In this document: positions 28,171 to 36,820 of the stretch, in pieces
Layout: each line of letters starts with the position of its first letter
Position numbering within the stretch: position 1 is the stretch's first letter
NCBI GenBank assembly: GCA_963812075.1
Contig: CAWETN010000018.1
Span: 124,001-188,000, forward strand
DNA length: 64,000 nucleotides
From: JAMXLO01 sp963812075
Lineage (GTDB): Bacteria > Pseudomonadota > Alphaproteobacteria > Acetobacterales > Acetobacteraceae
Direction of reading: 5' to 3'
Program-made: the position numbers and the translations under genes
The notes under the pieces: model-generated
Databases searched by the model: none
What the model was told of the DNA's origin: nothing
Seen by the model: only the letters and a program-made list of their open reading frames with translations

Positions 28171-28782
28171 TTGCCCCGACATCGTGGGTTCGATGAAGGC
28201 ACCGCTATCGAGGCTGCGATGCAGCGTTTCTGGGCAGCCGGCTACGCCGCCACGTCCGTGCGCGATCTCGGAGAGGCGATGGGGCTCGGCCAAGCGAGCG
28301 TCTACAATGCGTTCGGCGACAAGCGAACGCTCTTCACGCAATGCCTCGACCGCTATCTGGATGCCAACATGCGTGCTCGCATTGCCCGCGTAGAAAAGAC
28401 ACTGCCCCCGCGCCAGGCGATCGAGAACTTCCTGACCGAGATCGTTGAACGCTCGCTCGACAACCGCCTCGGCTGCCTTCTGGTTAACTCGGCGCTGGAG
28501 GTGGCGCCGCATGATCCGGACATTGCTGACGTCGTGGCGGCACGGATCGGCGAGTTGGAGGCATTTTTTCGGCGATGCGTGATCGCAGGCCAGCGTGACG
28601 GCAGCATATCGCCTGAGCTGGACGCAAAGGATATTGCCGGACTGCTGCTGACCACTGTGATGGGGCTGCGCGTTCTCGCCCGTGGTCATCCCGCCCGTGC
28701 GGTTCTCGAGGGGGCTGCCCGTCAGGCACTCGGTGTGCTCGGAAAGCCCGGTCGAAAACGCAGGCCATCCGCACGGACATGA
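28171..28782 (+). CDS. TetR/AcrR family regulator
   Basis: A 203-residue regulator. The N-terminal HTH reads AAMQRFWAAGYAATSVRDLG, GLGQASVYNAFGDKRTLF, a classic TetR DNA-binding domain; the C-terminal part (TEIVERSLDNRLGCLLVNSA) is of the YcdC/TetR_C type with a Cys. I chose the TTG at 28171 because it gives PRHRGFDEGTAIEAAM, the family N-terminus; a GTG at 28117 is possible. A glutathione S-transferase gene follows 16 bp after its stop, so it probably controls itself and that gene. Confidence 0.82.
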   Translation: MPRHRGFDEGTAIEAAMQRFWAAGYAATSVRDLGEAMGLGQASVYNAFGDKRTLFTQCLDRYLDANMRARIARVEKTLPPRQAIENFLTEIVERSLDNRLGCLLVNSALEVAPHDPDIADVVAARIGELEAFFRRCVIAGQRDGSISPELDAKDIAGLLLTTVMGLRVLARGHPARAVLEGAARQALGVLGKPGRKRRPSART

Positions 28783-28798
28783 AGGAGAGAGATCCAAG

Positions 28799-29503
28799 AT
28801 GATCCGCTTCTATTTCCATCCCACGCCCAATCCCGCCAAGGTTGCGCTTTTTCTGGAAGAGGCCAGCATGCCGTACGAGATGCTGCCGGTTGACACCAGC
28901 AAGGGCGAGCAGCACTTGCCCGCCTTCAGGAAATTCAATCCAAACGGCAAGGTGCCGGCAATCGTCGATACCGAGGGACCAGGTGGCAGGGAAGCGCGGG
29001 TTTTCGATTCCAGCGCGATACTGCTCTATTTGGCCGACAAGACCGGGAAATTCCTCGGTGCCGCGGAAGACCGGCCGGAACTGCTATCCTGGCTGTTCTT
29101 CATTGCCTCGGGGCTTGGCCCATTCTCCGGCCAGGCCGTGCATTTCCAGTTCGCCGCTCCTGAGGGTCTGGATTATGCGCGCAATCGCTACCGACGGGAG
29201 GCGGAGCGGCATTATCAGGTCCTGGAAGACCATCTCGCCGGCCGGAGTTTTATCGTGGGCGACAGTTACACCATCGCCGACATGTCTGCTTGGGGCTGGG
29301 TCGACCGTGCATCGCGGGTCCTGAAAGGCGAAGCCGATCCGCTCGCGCCATATCCCAATATCAAGAGGTGGTGCGCCGCGATCGACGCACGCCCGGCCGT
29401 TGCGCGTGCCCGGTCCGTCGGCGCGGATCACGCCTTCAAGCAGGAACGTGATGAGGAAACGCTGCGGGCGCTGTTTCCTTCAAACTATCCGGCCGCCGCT
29501 TAG
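28799..29503 (+). CDS. Glutathione S-transferase family protein
   Basis: A 234-residue GST. The thioredoxin-like N-terminal half shows FYFHPTPNPAKVALFLEE, FNPNGKVPAIVD (cis-Pro) and FDSSAILLYLADKTG (glutathione gamma-Glu contact, Ser in DSSAI). The helical half has DYARNRYRREAERHY and the N-capping GDSYTIADMSAWGW. It resembles bacterial nu/YfcG-type enzymes. A strong AAGGAGAG ribosome site precedes the ATG. It lies between the TetR gene and the selenoprotein gene; the thiol chemistry of both may be linked (inference). Confidence 0.9.
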   Translation: MIRFYFHPTPNPAKVALFLEEASMPYEMLPVDTSKGEQHLPAFRKFNPNGKVPAIVDTEGPGGREARVFDSSAILLYLADKTGKFLGAAEDRPELLSWLFFIASGLGPFSGQAVHFQFAAPEGLDYARNRYRREAERHYQVLEDHLAGRSFIVGDSYTIADMSAWGWVDRASRVLKGEADPLAPYPNIKRWCAAIDARPAVARARSVGADHAFKQERDEETLRALFPSNYPAAA

Positions 29504-29576
29504 CGGAACAAAGCCCAATCCTCGCGGTGAAGTCTATTGCGCAGCAGTGCCCAGTTGGACAAAGGAATGACCGATC

Positions 29577-30779
29577 ATGGCTCGGCTTGAGGACATACCG
29601 CAACCGACGCGCGACGCCGTTCTGGCCGTTCCGTGCCCAAGATTCGACTCGCAACCCTTCGTTGTCGGTCCTCCGCTGGCGCAGCGCCGAGTGGCGATCG
29701 TCTCCAGTGCTGCGCTGATCCAGCGTGGCGATAAGCCCTTCCCTTTCGGCAGTGCCGAATGCCGCTTCCTGCCAGCGTCTGTGCCAGCAGCTGATATCCT
29801 GATCAGTCACGTCTCGATCAATTTCGACCGCACCGGGTTCCAGCGCGACCTGAACGTCGTCTATCCAATCGATCGACTGCGCGAACTGGCGGCGGAGGGG
29901 GTGATCGGCGGCGTGGCGGAGACACACTTCACGGTGATGGGTTCCACCGACCCGGCCGGCATGACGGAGGCCGCGGATCAGATCGCTGGGCAGTTGCGGC
30001 AGGAACGGATCGATGCGGTCTTGCTAAGCCCAGTCTGACCTCTCTGCACGCGCGCCGTGTGCGCGCTGGCTCACATGCTGGAAGATCGCGGTATCCCGAG
30101 CGTAGCGCTCGGCTCGGTCCGTGCGCAGATGGAGAAGACCAGGCCGCCACGAGGTCTATGGACATCCGCACAGCTCGGGCGACCGGTCGGTGAACCAGAA
30201 GATAAGGCGTTCCAGCGCCGCGTCGTGCTGGCCGCGTTGCAGTTGCTCGACCGGACCGATGGACCGGTGATTCTGGAAGATTTCCCCGAGGACCCGCCGG
30301 GTCTAAAAGATACACCGGGCTGGCAATCTCCCACGCTACCGGGGGTGACCGTGATGCCAGCTACGTCGCATGCCTGGGCAGCATCGTTTGCTGCTGAGCT
30401 TGCGCTGCTGACACCGCTGTGGCGGCAGGCGCAGGCGCGCTTCGGTCGAACCACGGTGGGATTGAGCTTCCAACCGCCGGAAGCGTGGCCAGCATTTGCG
30501 GCACGATTTCTGGCCGGAGAGCTGCCGGGCGTGGTGGGACACGATACGCCTGCACTGGCCCTACGATTCTTATGCGATGACGTGAAGGCGCTGTATGGAG
30601 AGGCCGGTCAGGCCGAAGGCGCAGCCCCGTCGAGCCACCAAGTGGATACCTGGTTCTGGCGGCAGACCGTTGCTGGCGCCCTGCTGATCGCCCTGCGCGA
30701 GGCCGCGCTGAGTAGCGAGAACAGTGCACTGAAGACCGTAGGCGGAAGGTTTTTTGTGCCTGTCCCCTGGTTGCCGTGA
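29577..30779 (+). CDS. GrdB-family selenoprotein (glycine/sarcosine/betaine reductase B-like), UGA as selenocysteine
   Basis: One frame of 401 codons with a single in-frame TGA at 30036-30038 (codon 154). Before it: GGVAETHFTVMGSTDP and DQIAGQLRQERIDAVLLSPV; after it: PLCTRAVCALAHMLEDRGIP, then ALGSVRAQMEKTRPPRGLW. This is the GrdB family, where clostridial enzymes read U-GTCTRCG at the same place, so the active site here is U-PL-CTR. Upstream and downstream parts both fit the family, and a hairpin with correct spacing follows the TGA. If UGA were a stop, a 153-residue dead product would result. Proteobacterial members are redox proteins of unsettled function, often near GSTs or regulators. 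ATG 29577 has AAAGGA upstream. Confidence 0.85.
30036..30074 (+). promoter_or_regulatory. Candidate SECIS element for UGA recoding
   Basis: After the TGA come 17 bases, then a 5-base loop CGTGT closed by a perfect 6-bp stem GCGCGC/GCGCGC (30050-30055 with 30061-30066), extended by A48-T67 and C47-G68 with a bulged C. In E. coli fdhF the apical loop also begins 17 bases after the UGA and carries a G-U pair of bases in the loop. This supports SelB-dependent insertion of selenocysteine. Confidence 0.7.
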
Positions 30780-30964
30780 CGTCACGGCAGGAGGAGCTGC
30801 CCAGCTCTTCGTTGATACCACCGCGCCGGGGCCACCATCCACCCCCACCCGATATCTGGCCGGCGACGCAACTCGGACGCGGCGAGCGGGGAGGACAGAA
30901 CTCGGGAAGGAGTACTATCGCGTGTTGCTGCCCGCGAGATACAGGCGTCTAGCCAACTTGAGCA

Positions 30965-31062
30965 CAGCGCCGCCATCAGGTCGACCACATCGCTGCGGGC
31001 CGGCACTTCGGGCTCACTCAGGTCGATGCCCTCGCCCTTCTGCTTGGCCTCGATCATTGCGA
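30965..31062 (-). pseudogene. C-terminal fragment of a bacterial Ku protein
   Basis: The minus strand reads MIEAKQKGEGIDLSEPEVPA followed by RSDVVDLMAAL, the characteristic tail of bacterial Ku (non-homologous end joining). The core Ku beta-barrel is missing upstream, where an ISAs1 remnant begins within about 200 bp. Nothing else in 30780-31264 is recognisable. Confidence 0.65.
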
Positions 31063-31264
31063 GCGGTCAAATCCTTCCCTGCTTTCTTCATTTTCAAGAC
31101 GCACGCGGCGATCGACTGCGTGATCTTGCAATTCGGTAACGATGAACTGCGGCCGTCCGGATTAATCCCAGCAAATAACGCAAATCAGCATCAGGTTGAC
31201 GGGCCAAACCCGGGCGCTGCCGGTACCGGCGGGAGAGCCTCTAGATGGGGTAACGGGCCGGCGC

Positions 31265-31790
31265 CAGGTTAGCTGGTTTGAGTGGACGTACAGAGCCGGT
31301 CAGCGCAAGCAACCGAGCAAAGTCTGGACCGCCGGGATTTCATTGGACTTTTCGTTGCAGTCGAGGTGCGCCAGCACCAGAGCCGTGTCAGAAGCGAAGG
31401 CACTGAGGATGTGCGCAGCGCGGCGGTCGAGAAAGTTGTCGAAGCTTCACCGCAAAGTCTTCCCATCGATCGCCATATGACGCTGACCTTCGCCGTTCGT
31501 CGCGTCGTTCAACACGGCGGCATGAAGGCGGCACACAACTTCGACCAAGGCGGGATCGATGACGGTCGTCGTGTATGCTGGAGCTTTCCGCCACTTCACG
31601 CCGAACGCATCGCACAACCGCGCGAGGTGGACATCGATGAAGCTGTGGATCGTCCGATAAAGGCTGGCGCCGGCGACGATAGCCAAGATCGCAAACAGAC
31701 GACGTGCGGCAGGCGATACAGCTTCCCCTCCGCCCGCCTCGGGTCTTCGATTTCGGTCAGCAGGTCAACAAATGAACTGAACGGTGCCAT
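31265..31790 (-). pseudogene. ISAs1-family transposase, truncated and frameshifted
   Basis: From ATG 31790: FSSFVDLLTEIEDPRRAEGK and YRLPHVV, then after a frame change LAIVAGASLYRTIHSFIDVH, LCDAFGVKWRKAPAYTT and NGEGQRHMAIDGKTLRG. These are the N-terminal domain and first catalytic Asp (AIDGK) of ISAs1/H-repeat transposases. The last part (FASDTALVLAHLD-like) appears only in shifted frames, and the C-terminal DDE half is absent. At least three indels. Confidence 0.8.
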
Positions 31791-31974
31791 GGCAACCCCG
31801 CGCGCGGCTGCGTAGGTTGCCCTGGGTGCGCTTACCAAGAGTTGATTGAATCGGCCGGAAATTCCCAAGTCCACGCTTGCCAACCGCAGTCGACGGATGT
31901 CAACGTCCGGCGACAAATCAATTGGGCCATAGCTGCATTATTGCATGAATTGGATCGGTGCGGCCAAAGTCGGA

Positions 31975-32365
31975 ATGGCTCGAGGATTGACGCGGATGCT
32001 GTTCGGAGGCTTCGGCCGGCTCGCGATTGTTCTTTCTCTATTCGCGATGTTGATGCCGACGGCTTTCGGCGCGGGGCCGGTCGCGGATCAAGCCGGGACC
32101 GGCGAATACCTGGCCCGCGCGCGGGATCGCTTCGGCTACGATACAAAGGATGGCGGTGCCCCTCTGGCCGGCGGTCGCCAGATCCGAGACTCCGTACGGC
32201 ACGCGTGCAATTCTTGGTGGGCTGCCGGCCAACGGCAGGTATGCGGCGATGCCCGGATTTGCCGCGCCGCTCACCGCCCGTCAGAACGCCCAGATCGCGA
32301 CCTATGTTCGCAACGCCTGGGGCAACGCGGCGCCGGCCACGGAGATCTCCTGGAATGGTGGATAA
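31975..32365 (+). pseudogene. Cytochrome c remnant lacking the heme motif
   Basis: An N-terminal signal (LAIVLSLFAMLMPTAFGA) and the start of a cytochrome domain (DQAGTGEYLARA) are followed by RDRFGYDTKDGG where CxxCH should stand; no CxxCH is present in any frame. After a frame change near 32155 the C-terminal part fits well: AVPLWPAVARSETPYGT and MPGFAAPLTARQNAQIATYV then RNAWGNAAP (distal Met in AAMPGF). It resembles the last cytochrome domain of alcohol dehydrogenase subunits, but it cannot bind heme covalently. Confidence 0.65.
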
Positions 32366-32705
32366 GCTCTTCACGCGTGCGTCTACCATGTTGTCGGGAA
32401 CCGGTGCCTGCAACACTGTGACGCCGCCGGCATTCGCCACGGTGATCGCAGACGACCATGTCGAGCCAATGCTGAGTCGGAACGAAGCCAGCAACATGTA
32501 CGACCAGATCGGTGTCATCCTGGCGAAACTGAGCCCGGCCGTTCGGCAGATGTCACGGGCGGAGGTGACAAATGGGCTGACCGCCGCGTCTTGCGCGGTT
32601 GAGTCGCATGATGGCAACCAGGCAGCCAGACAACGGCTGCAGCAACTCCAGCGCTTTGCCGGCCTGGTCTATGCGCGGCTCGGATCGTCGAACGGGCAGA
32701 ACTAA
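32355..32705 (+). CDS. Hypothetical protein, 116 residues
   Basis: An open frame from ATG 32355, overlapping the end of the cytochrome remnant and ending 4 bp before the FNT channel gene. The product is mostly helical (NEASNMYDQIGVILAKLSPA, then QAARQRLQQLQRFAGLVYAR) with no recognised family. The tight spacing to the next gene is the main support. Confidence 0.4.
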   Translation: MVDKLFTRASTMLSGTGACNTVTPPAFATVIADDHVEPMLSRNEASNMYDQIGVILAKLSPAVRQMSRAEVTNGLTAASCAVESHDGNQAARQRLQQLQRFAGLVYARLGSSNGQN

Positions 32706-32709
32706 GTCG

Positions 32710-33582
32710 GTGGATCGCGAGGATCAGGAGACCGAAGAGGCAGGAGCCGCATCGCCGCACCTTGATCCGCAAGAGCAGGAGCTTGCGGCCGCCCACACGG
32801 CTCCCCGCGCACTGGTCATCCATGAGCTCGTGCGGGAGGAGGGTGAGGAGGGTCTGAGGCGCTCGAGCGGTGCGCTCGCCTGGTCGGGGTTGGCTGCCGG
32901 GCTCTCGATGGGATTTTCCTTCCTCGGCCTGGCCCTGATAAAGAGCGGCCTGCCGGATGCGCCATGGAGCCGGCTCATCGACAGCGCTGGTTATAGCGTC
33001 GGTTTCATGATCGTCATCCTTGGCCGCCAGCAACTGTTCACCGAGACGACGGTGACCGCCGTACTGCCTCTCCTGGTAAGCCGGAGCTGGACGACGTTTC
33101 GCGCGGTGGTTCGGTTCTGGAGCGTCGTCCTGATTGCGAACCTGGTCGGAGCGTTGGCTTTCGCGGCGGTCCTATCGGTACCTGGGCTGTTTCCTGACGC
33201 CGTCTATCACGCTCTGATCGATACCGGGCGCGAGGCGGTGGGCGGCATGTTCTTTCCAACGATGGTCCGCTCAGTGTTCGCCGGTTGGCTCATCGCATTG
33301 ATGGTGTGGATATTGCCGAGCGCACGGTCCGCACGGCTTTTCGTGATCCTGATCCTGACCTACATCGTAGCACTTGGCCGCTTTTCGCATACCGTGGCCG
33401 GTGCAGTTGATGCCGCGTTCTTGGTGCTGTCGGGTAACGGTACGATTTACGAGTTCTGCTGGAAATTCCTGGCACCGACATTGATCGGCAATTCGATCGG
33501 CGGCATCGCACTGGTCGCTCTGCTCAACCACGCGCCGCTTGCGGACAGCCTGCAGACCGTGCCGGCGACAGGCGGAGAGTGA
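32710..33582 (+). CDS. Formate/nitrite transporter (FNT) family channel
   Basis: A 290-residue protein. The charged N-terminal ~60 residues are followed by six helices of the FNT fold: SGLAAGLSMGFSFLGLAL, SVGFMIVILGRQQLFTETT (the FTE-type loop), VGALAFAA, MFFPTMVRSVFAGWLIALMV and LGRFSHTVAGAVDAAFLVL and FLAPTLIGNSIGGI. It belongs to the YfdC-like branch, whose substrate is not known; classical FNT channels pass formate or nitrite. The start is GTG 32710, 4 bp after the preceding stop. Confidence 0.85.
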   Translation: MDREDQETEEAGAASPHLDPQEQELAAAHTAPRALVIHELVREEGEEGLRRSSGALAWSGLAAGLSMGFSFLGLALIKSGLPDAPWSRLIDSAGYSVGFMIVILGRQQLFTETTVTAVLPLLVSRSWTTFRAVVRFWSVVLIANLVGALAFAAVLSVPGLFPDAVYHALIDTGREAVGGMFFPTMVRSVFAGWLIALMVWILPSARSARLFVILILTYIVALGRFSHTVAGAVDAAFLVLSGNGTIYEFCWKFLAPTLIGNSIGGIALVALLNHAPLADSLQTVPATGGE

Positions 33583-33661
33583 GACTGACGGGCGACCGTT
33601 TGGGGTAGACCCGGCCAGCGCGCGGGTCGGTCGCCGCTGTGCGTGGTCGGGGAGGCGCCTT

Positions 33662-34204
33662 TCAGTGCGGGCGGTCGTCGTTGTTGACGCGGCGGTCGCC
33701 GGCGAGCCAGCGGGCCAGTTCCGAATGCGCGTCCTTGCGGCGCATGGCGGCGATACTGTCGGCGTCGGGCGCGTCCACGGTGAACTCCAGGCGCAGGCCG
33801 TCGGGCGTCTTCAGATACATCGACACGCAGTAGCCGTGGTCGATCCTGCGTACCGGCACATCGGCCGCCGTCACCCGCTGCATCAGCTCGTCAAACGCGG
33901 ACTGCGTGACCTTGAACGCGACATGCCACGACCCGCCCACCTCCTGCAGGATCGCGCGGTTCTTCTCCCACGCCTCCTCGTCGGCGAACTGGAAGAAGGC
34001 GAGCGCGCCACCGTCGGCGACCTCGTAGAACGTGTGGCAGTAGTCCACCTCGCGGCCCACCTCCGGGCGGTAGGTGCGCTCGCACCACGTGGCGACCAGG
34101 GGAATGCCCAGGATATCCTCGATGAAGCGGCGGTTTGCCTCCTGGTCCTTCACCGCATAGGCATGGTGGTGCAGCCGCTGCGGCAATTCCTTCAACAAGC
34201 CCAT
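33662..34204 (-). CDS. VOC family (glyoxalase/extradiol dioxygenase-like) protein
   Basis: A 180-residue protein with one vicinal-oxygen-chelate fold. LPQRLHHHAYAVKDQEANRR begins the first beta-alpha-beta-beta-beta unit with a metal His (HHHAY), and SWHVAFKV and SMYLKTPDGLRLEFTVDAPD complete the second with a candidate His and Glu. The length fits single-domain glyoxalase-like enzymes. It is divergent from the FAD monooxygenase (about 70 bp apart), and with the luciferase-like gene suggests a small catabolic cluster. Confidence 0.85.
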   Translation of the reverse strand: MGLLKELPQRLHHHAYAVKDQEANRRFIEDILGIPLVATWCERTYRPEVGREVDYCHTFYEVADGGALAFFQFADEEAWEKNRAILQEVGGSWHVAFKVTQSAFDELMQRVTAADVPVRRIDHGYCVSMYLKTPDGLRLEFTVDAPDADSIAAMRRKDAHSELARWLAGDRRVNNDDRPH

Positions 34205-34272
34205 ACGATGCTCCCGCTTGCGTCCGACCGACGTTCCCGGTTCAGTTGACGCCATCGCACAGGGCAAGGGAC

Positions 34273-35463
34273 TTGGGCAAGCCACGCATCCTGATCGCTG
34301 GCGCCGGCATCGGCGGCACCGTCGCAGCACTCGCACTGCTGGCCCGTGGCTTCGAGGTGGCGCTGTTCGAACAGGCTGCCGAGCTGCGCGAATTGGGCGC
34401 CGGCGTGCAGATCTCGCCCAACGGTTCGCGCGTGCTCCGTTCACTGGGACTGCTGTCCGATTTGGAGGCGATCGCCGCGGTGCCGGTCGCCAAGGAGATG
34501 CGGCTGTTCGACACCGGCCAAACCTGGCGAGTTCAGGATCTCGGCGCCACCGCCGAGGCGCGCTACGGCTCGCCCTACTGGCTGGTGCACCGTGGCGATT
34601 TCCACGCCGTGCTGGTGCAGGCGCTGGCCGAACGGGCGCCGGGCGCGGTGCGCGTCGGCGCGCGTTGCGTGGACTTCGTGCAGGATCTCGACGGCGTGAC
34701 GCTGCTGCTGGAGGCTGGCGAGCAGGTGCGCGGCGACGCGCTGATCGGTGCCGACGGCGTGCATTCGCGCATCCGCGAGGCACTGTTCGGCGAGAGCCGC
34801 GCCACCTTCACCGGCTTCATGGCCTGGCGCGGCGTGGTGCCGATGGAACGGCTGCCGGCGCGGCTGCGCCAGCGCCACGGCATGACCTGGATCGGCCCGC
34901 ATGGCCATGTGGTGACCTATCCGCTGCGGCGCGGCGAGCTGCTGAACTTCGTCACCGCGATCGAACGCGACGACTGGCTGATCGAAAGCTGGTCCGAGGC
35001 CGGTACGGTGGAGGAATGCCGCCGCGATCTCGCGCGCTGGCATGAGGACGTGCAGGCGATCGTCGATGCGATCGACGTGCCGTACAAATGGGCAATGCTC
35101 GGCCGCGAACCGATGGCGCAGTGGTCGGTGGGTCGCGTCAGCCTGCTCGGCGATGCGTGCCATCCGACGCTGCCGTTCCTGGCGCAGGGCGCCAACATGG
35201 CGATCGAGGACGGCATGGTGCTCGCGCGCTGCCTGGAGGCGTATCCCGTGCCGGAGGCGCTGCGCCGCTACGAGGCGGCGCGGCTCGATCGCACCTCGCG
35301 CATCGTGCGCGGCTCGCTGGAGAACGTGTCGCGCTACCACAATCCGCTACTCGGCGATCCGGAGCAGGCGCAGGCGTTCATGGATCGCGAGTTCGCGCCG
35401 CGCGCGATGGGCGCACGCTACGACTGGCTGTACGAATACGACGCGCTGAGCGTCGCGATCTGA
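34273..35463 (+). CDS. FAD-dependent aromatic monooxygenase (salicylate/3-hydroxybenzoate hydroxylase-like)
   Basis: A 396-residue class-A flavin monooxygenase. It shows the ADP-binding GAGIGGTVAALALLARGFEV motif, the DG motif in ALIGADGVHSRIRE, and the second FAD motif GRVSLLGDACHPTLPFLAQG. The closest functional types are salicylate 1-hydroxylase and 3-hydroxybenzoate 6-hydroxylase. The start is taken as TTG 34273 because the Rossmann strand (KPRILIAGAG) begins directly after it. A luciferase-like oxygenase follows 12 bp after its stop, so the two are probably co-transcribed. Confidence 0.88.
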   Translation: MGKPRILIAGAGIGGTVAALALLARGFEVALFEQAAELRELGAGVQISPNGSRVLRSLGLLSDLEAIAAVPVAKEMRLFDTGQTWRVQDLGATAEARYGSPYWLVHRGDFHAVLVQALAERAPGAVRVGARCVDFVQDLDGVTLLLEAGEQVRGDALIGADGVHSRIREALFGESRATFTGFMAWRGVVPMERLPARLRQRHGMTWIGPHGHVVTYPLRRGELLNFVTAIERDDWLIESWSEAGTVEECRRDLARWHEDVQAIVDAIDVPYKWAMLGREPMAQWSVGRVSLLGDACHPTLPFLAQGANMAIEDGMVLARCLEAYPVPEALRRYEAARLDRTSRIVRGSLENVSRYHNPLLGDPEQAQAFMDREFAPRAMGARYDWLYEYDALSVAI

Positions 35464-35475
35464 GAGGAACCTCCC

Positions 35476-36708
35476 ATGAAGTTCGGCGTGTTCTACGAAC
35501 ACCAGTTGCCGCGGCCGTGGACGACGACCAGCGAGTACGACCTGTTGGCGCAGTCGCTCGACCAGTTCGAGTTCGCCGACCAGCTTGGCTACGACTACGC
35601 CTGGGTGGTCGAGCACCACTTCCTCGAGGAGTACTCGCATTCCTCCGCGCCGGAGGTGTTCCTCGGCGCCGCCAGCCAGCGCACGAAGAACATCCGGCTC
35701 GGCCACGGCGTGATCCAGCTCACCACCAACCAGCCGCAGCGCGTGGCCGAGAAGGTCGCGACGCTCGACCTGCTGTCGGGCGGGCGCGTCGATCTCGGCA
35801 TGGGCGAGGCGCCGGCCCGGCGGAGCTGCATCCGTTCGGCGTGCGCGTGCGCGACAAGCGCGACCGCTGGGAGGAGGCGGTGCGCGCCATCATCCCGATG
35901 TTCACCCGCGACAGCTGGGAGTTCCACGGCCAGTACCACGACTTTCCCGCGCGCAACGTGATCCCGAAGCCGCTGCAGAAGCCGCATCCGCCGCTGTGGG
36001 TCGCGTGCTCCAACATCCGCACGATCGGCGAGGCCGGGCAGTGGGGCATGGGCGCGCTGGGCTTCAGCTTCGTCTCGCCCGAGGCGGCGCGCGCCTGGGT
36101 GCACCGCTATTACAACAACTGTCTGCATCGGCCGAACCGGCTGACGGAGTACGCGACCAACCCGAACATCGCCATCGTCAACGGCTTCATGTGTGCGCCG
36201 ACCGACGAGGAGGCGATCGAGGCGGCCGTCCGGCTGGACGTTCTTCATCTTCGCGCTGTGCTATTACGGGCGGAAGGGCATCGATGCGCCGGGCACCGGC
36301 AATCTGTGGCGCGAGTACCAGGACTGGCGGCAGACCGACAAGGCGAAGCAGGCGTTGCGCAACGGGCTGATCGGCTCGCCCGAAACCATCCGCCAGCGGC
36401 TGCGCCAGTTCGAGGCGGCGCATGTCGATCAGGTGATCCTGCTCAACCAGGCCGGCCAGACCAGCCACCAGGCGATCTGCGACAGCCTCGAGCTGTTCGC
36501 GCACGAGGTGATGCCGGAGTTCCACGACCGGCAGCCGGCGCAGGAAGCGTGGAAGCAGGATGTGCTTGCAGGACGGATCGTGCTGGAGGAGCTGGAGACC
36601 GACGCCTACGACCTCTACGCGCACCAGAACGAGGACATCGTCCGCCTGACGCCGGAGCAGCTCAAGCAGCGCATGGCGGAGAAGGAGAAGGCGGCACAGG
36701 GTGCGTGA
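35476..36708 (+). CDS. Luciferase-like (LLM class) flavin-dependent oxidoreductase, two frameshifts
   Basis: About 410 residues of a bacterial-luciferase fold FMN enzyme. From ATG 35476 (ribosome site GAGAGGAAC): MKFGVFYEHQLPRPW, WVVEHHFLEEYSHSSAPEV and LDLLSGGRVDLGMGEA. Near 35815 the frame moves (expected next: ELHPFGVRV) and RWEEAVRAIIPMF, PHPPLWVACSN follow; near 36235 it moves again to IFALCYYGRKGID and NGLIGSPETIRQRLRQFEA. All pieces are collinear with the family, so each shift is a single-base change. With the FAD monooxygenase and VOC protein it forms a likely oxidative catabolic set. Confidence 0.82.
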
Positions 36709-36734
36709 GCCCGCGGGCGCAGCCGCTCGGCCTG

Positions 36735-36817
36735 TCGTTGCGAGGAGCGTGGCGAAGAAGCAATCCCTATCCTGGTGCGCACGATCCTCGGGATTGCTGC
36801 GCTTCGCGGGCGATGAT
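36735..36817. repeat. Dispersed palindromic repeat, copy 1
   Basis: The left arm (TCGTTGCGAGGAGCG then GCGAAGAAGCAATCC) is the imperfect inverse of the right arm (GGATTGCTGCGCTTCGC then GGGCGATGA). This is the REP-like hairpin widespread in alphaproteobacterial intergenic regions. A relative lies at 57731-57813. Here it sits directly before the phosphoesterase start. Confidence 0.75.
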
Positions 36818-36820
36818 GGC

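Noticed and set aside
30036..30038. Reading the TGA as a true stop that makes two genes
   Set aside because: Both halves are in the same frame, collinear with one family, and the codon sits at the known selenocysteine position with a hairpin at correct distance. The second half also lacks a ribosome site.
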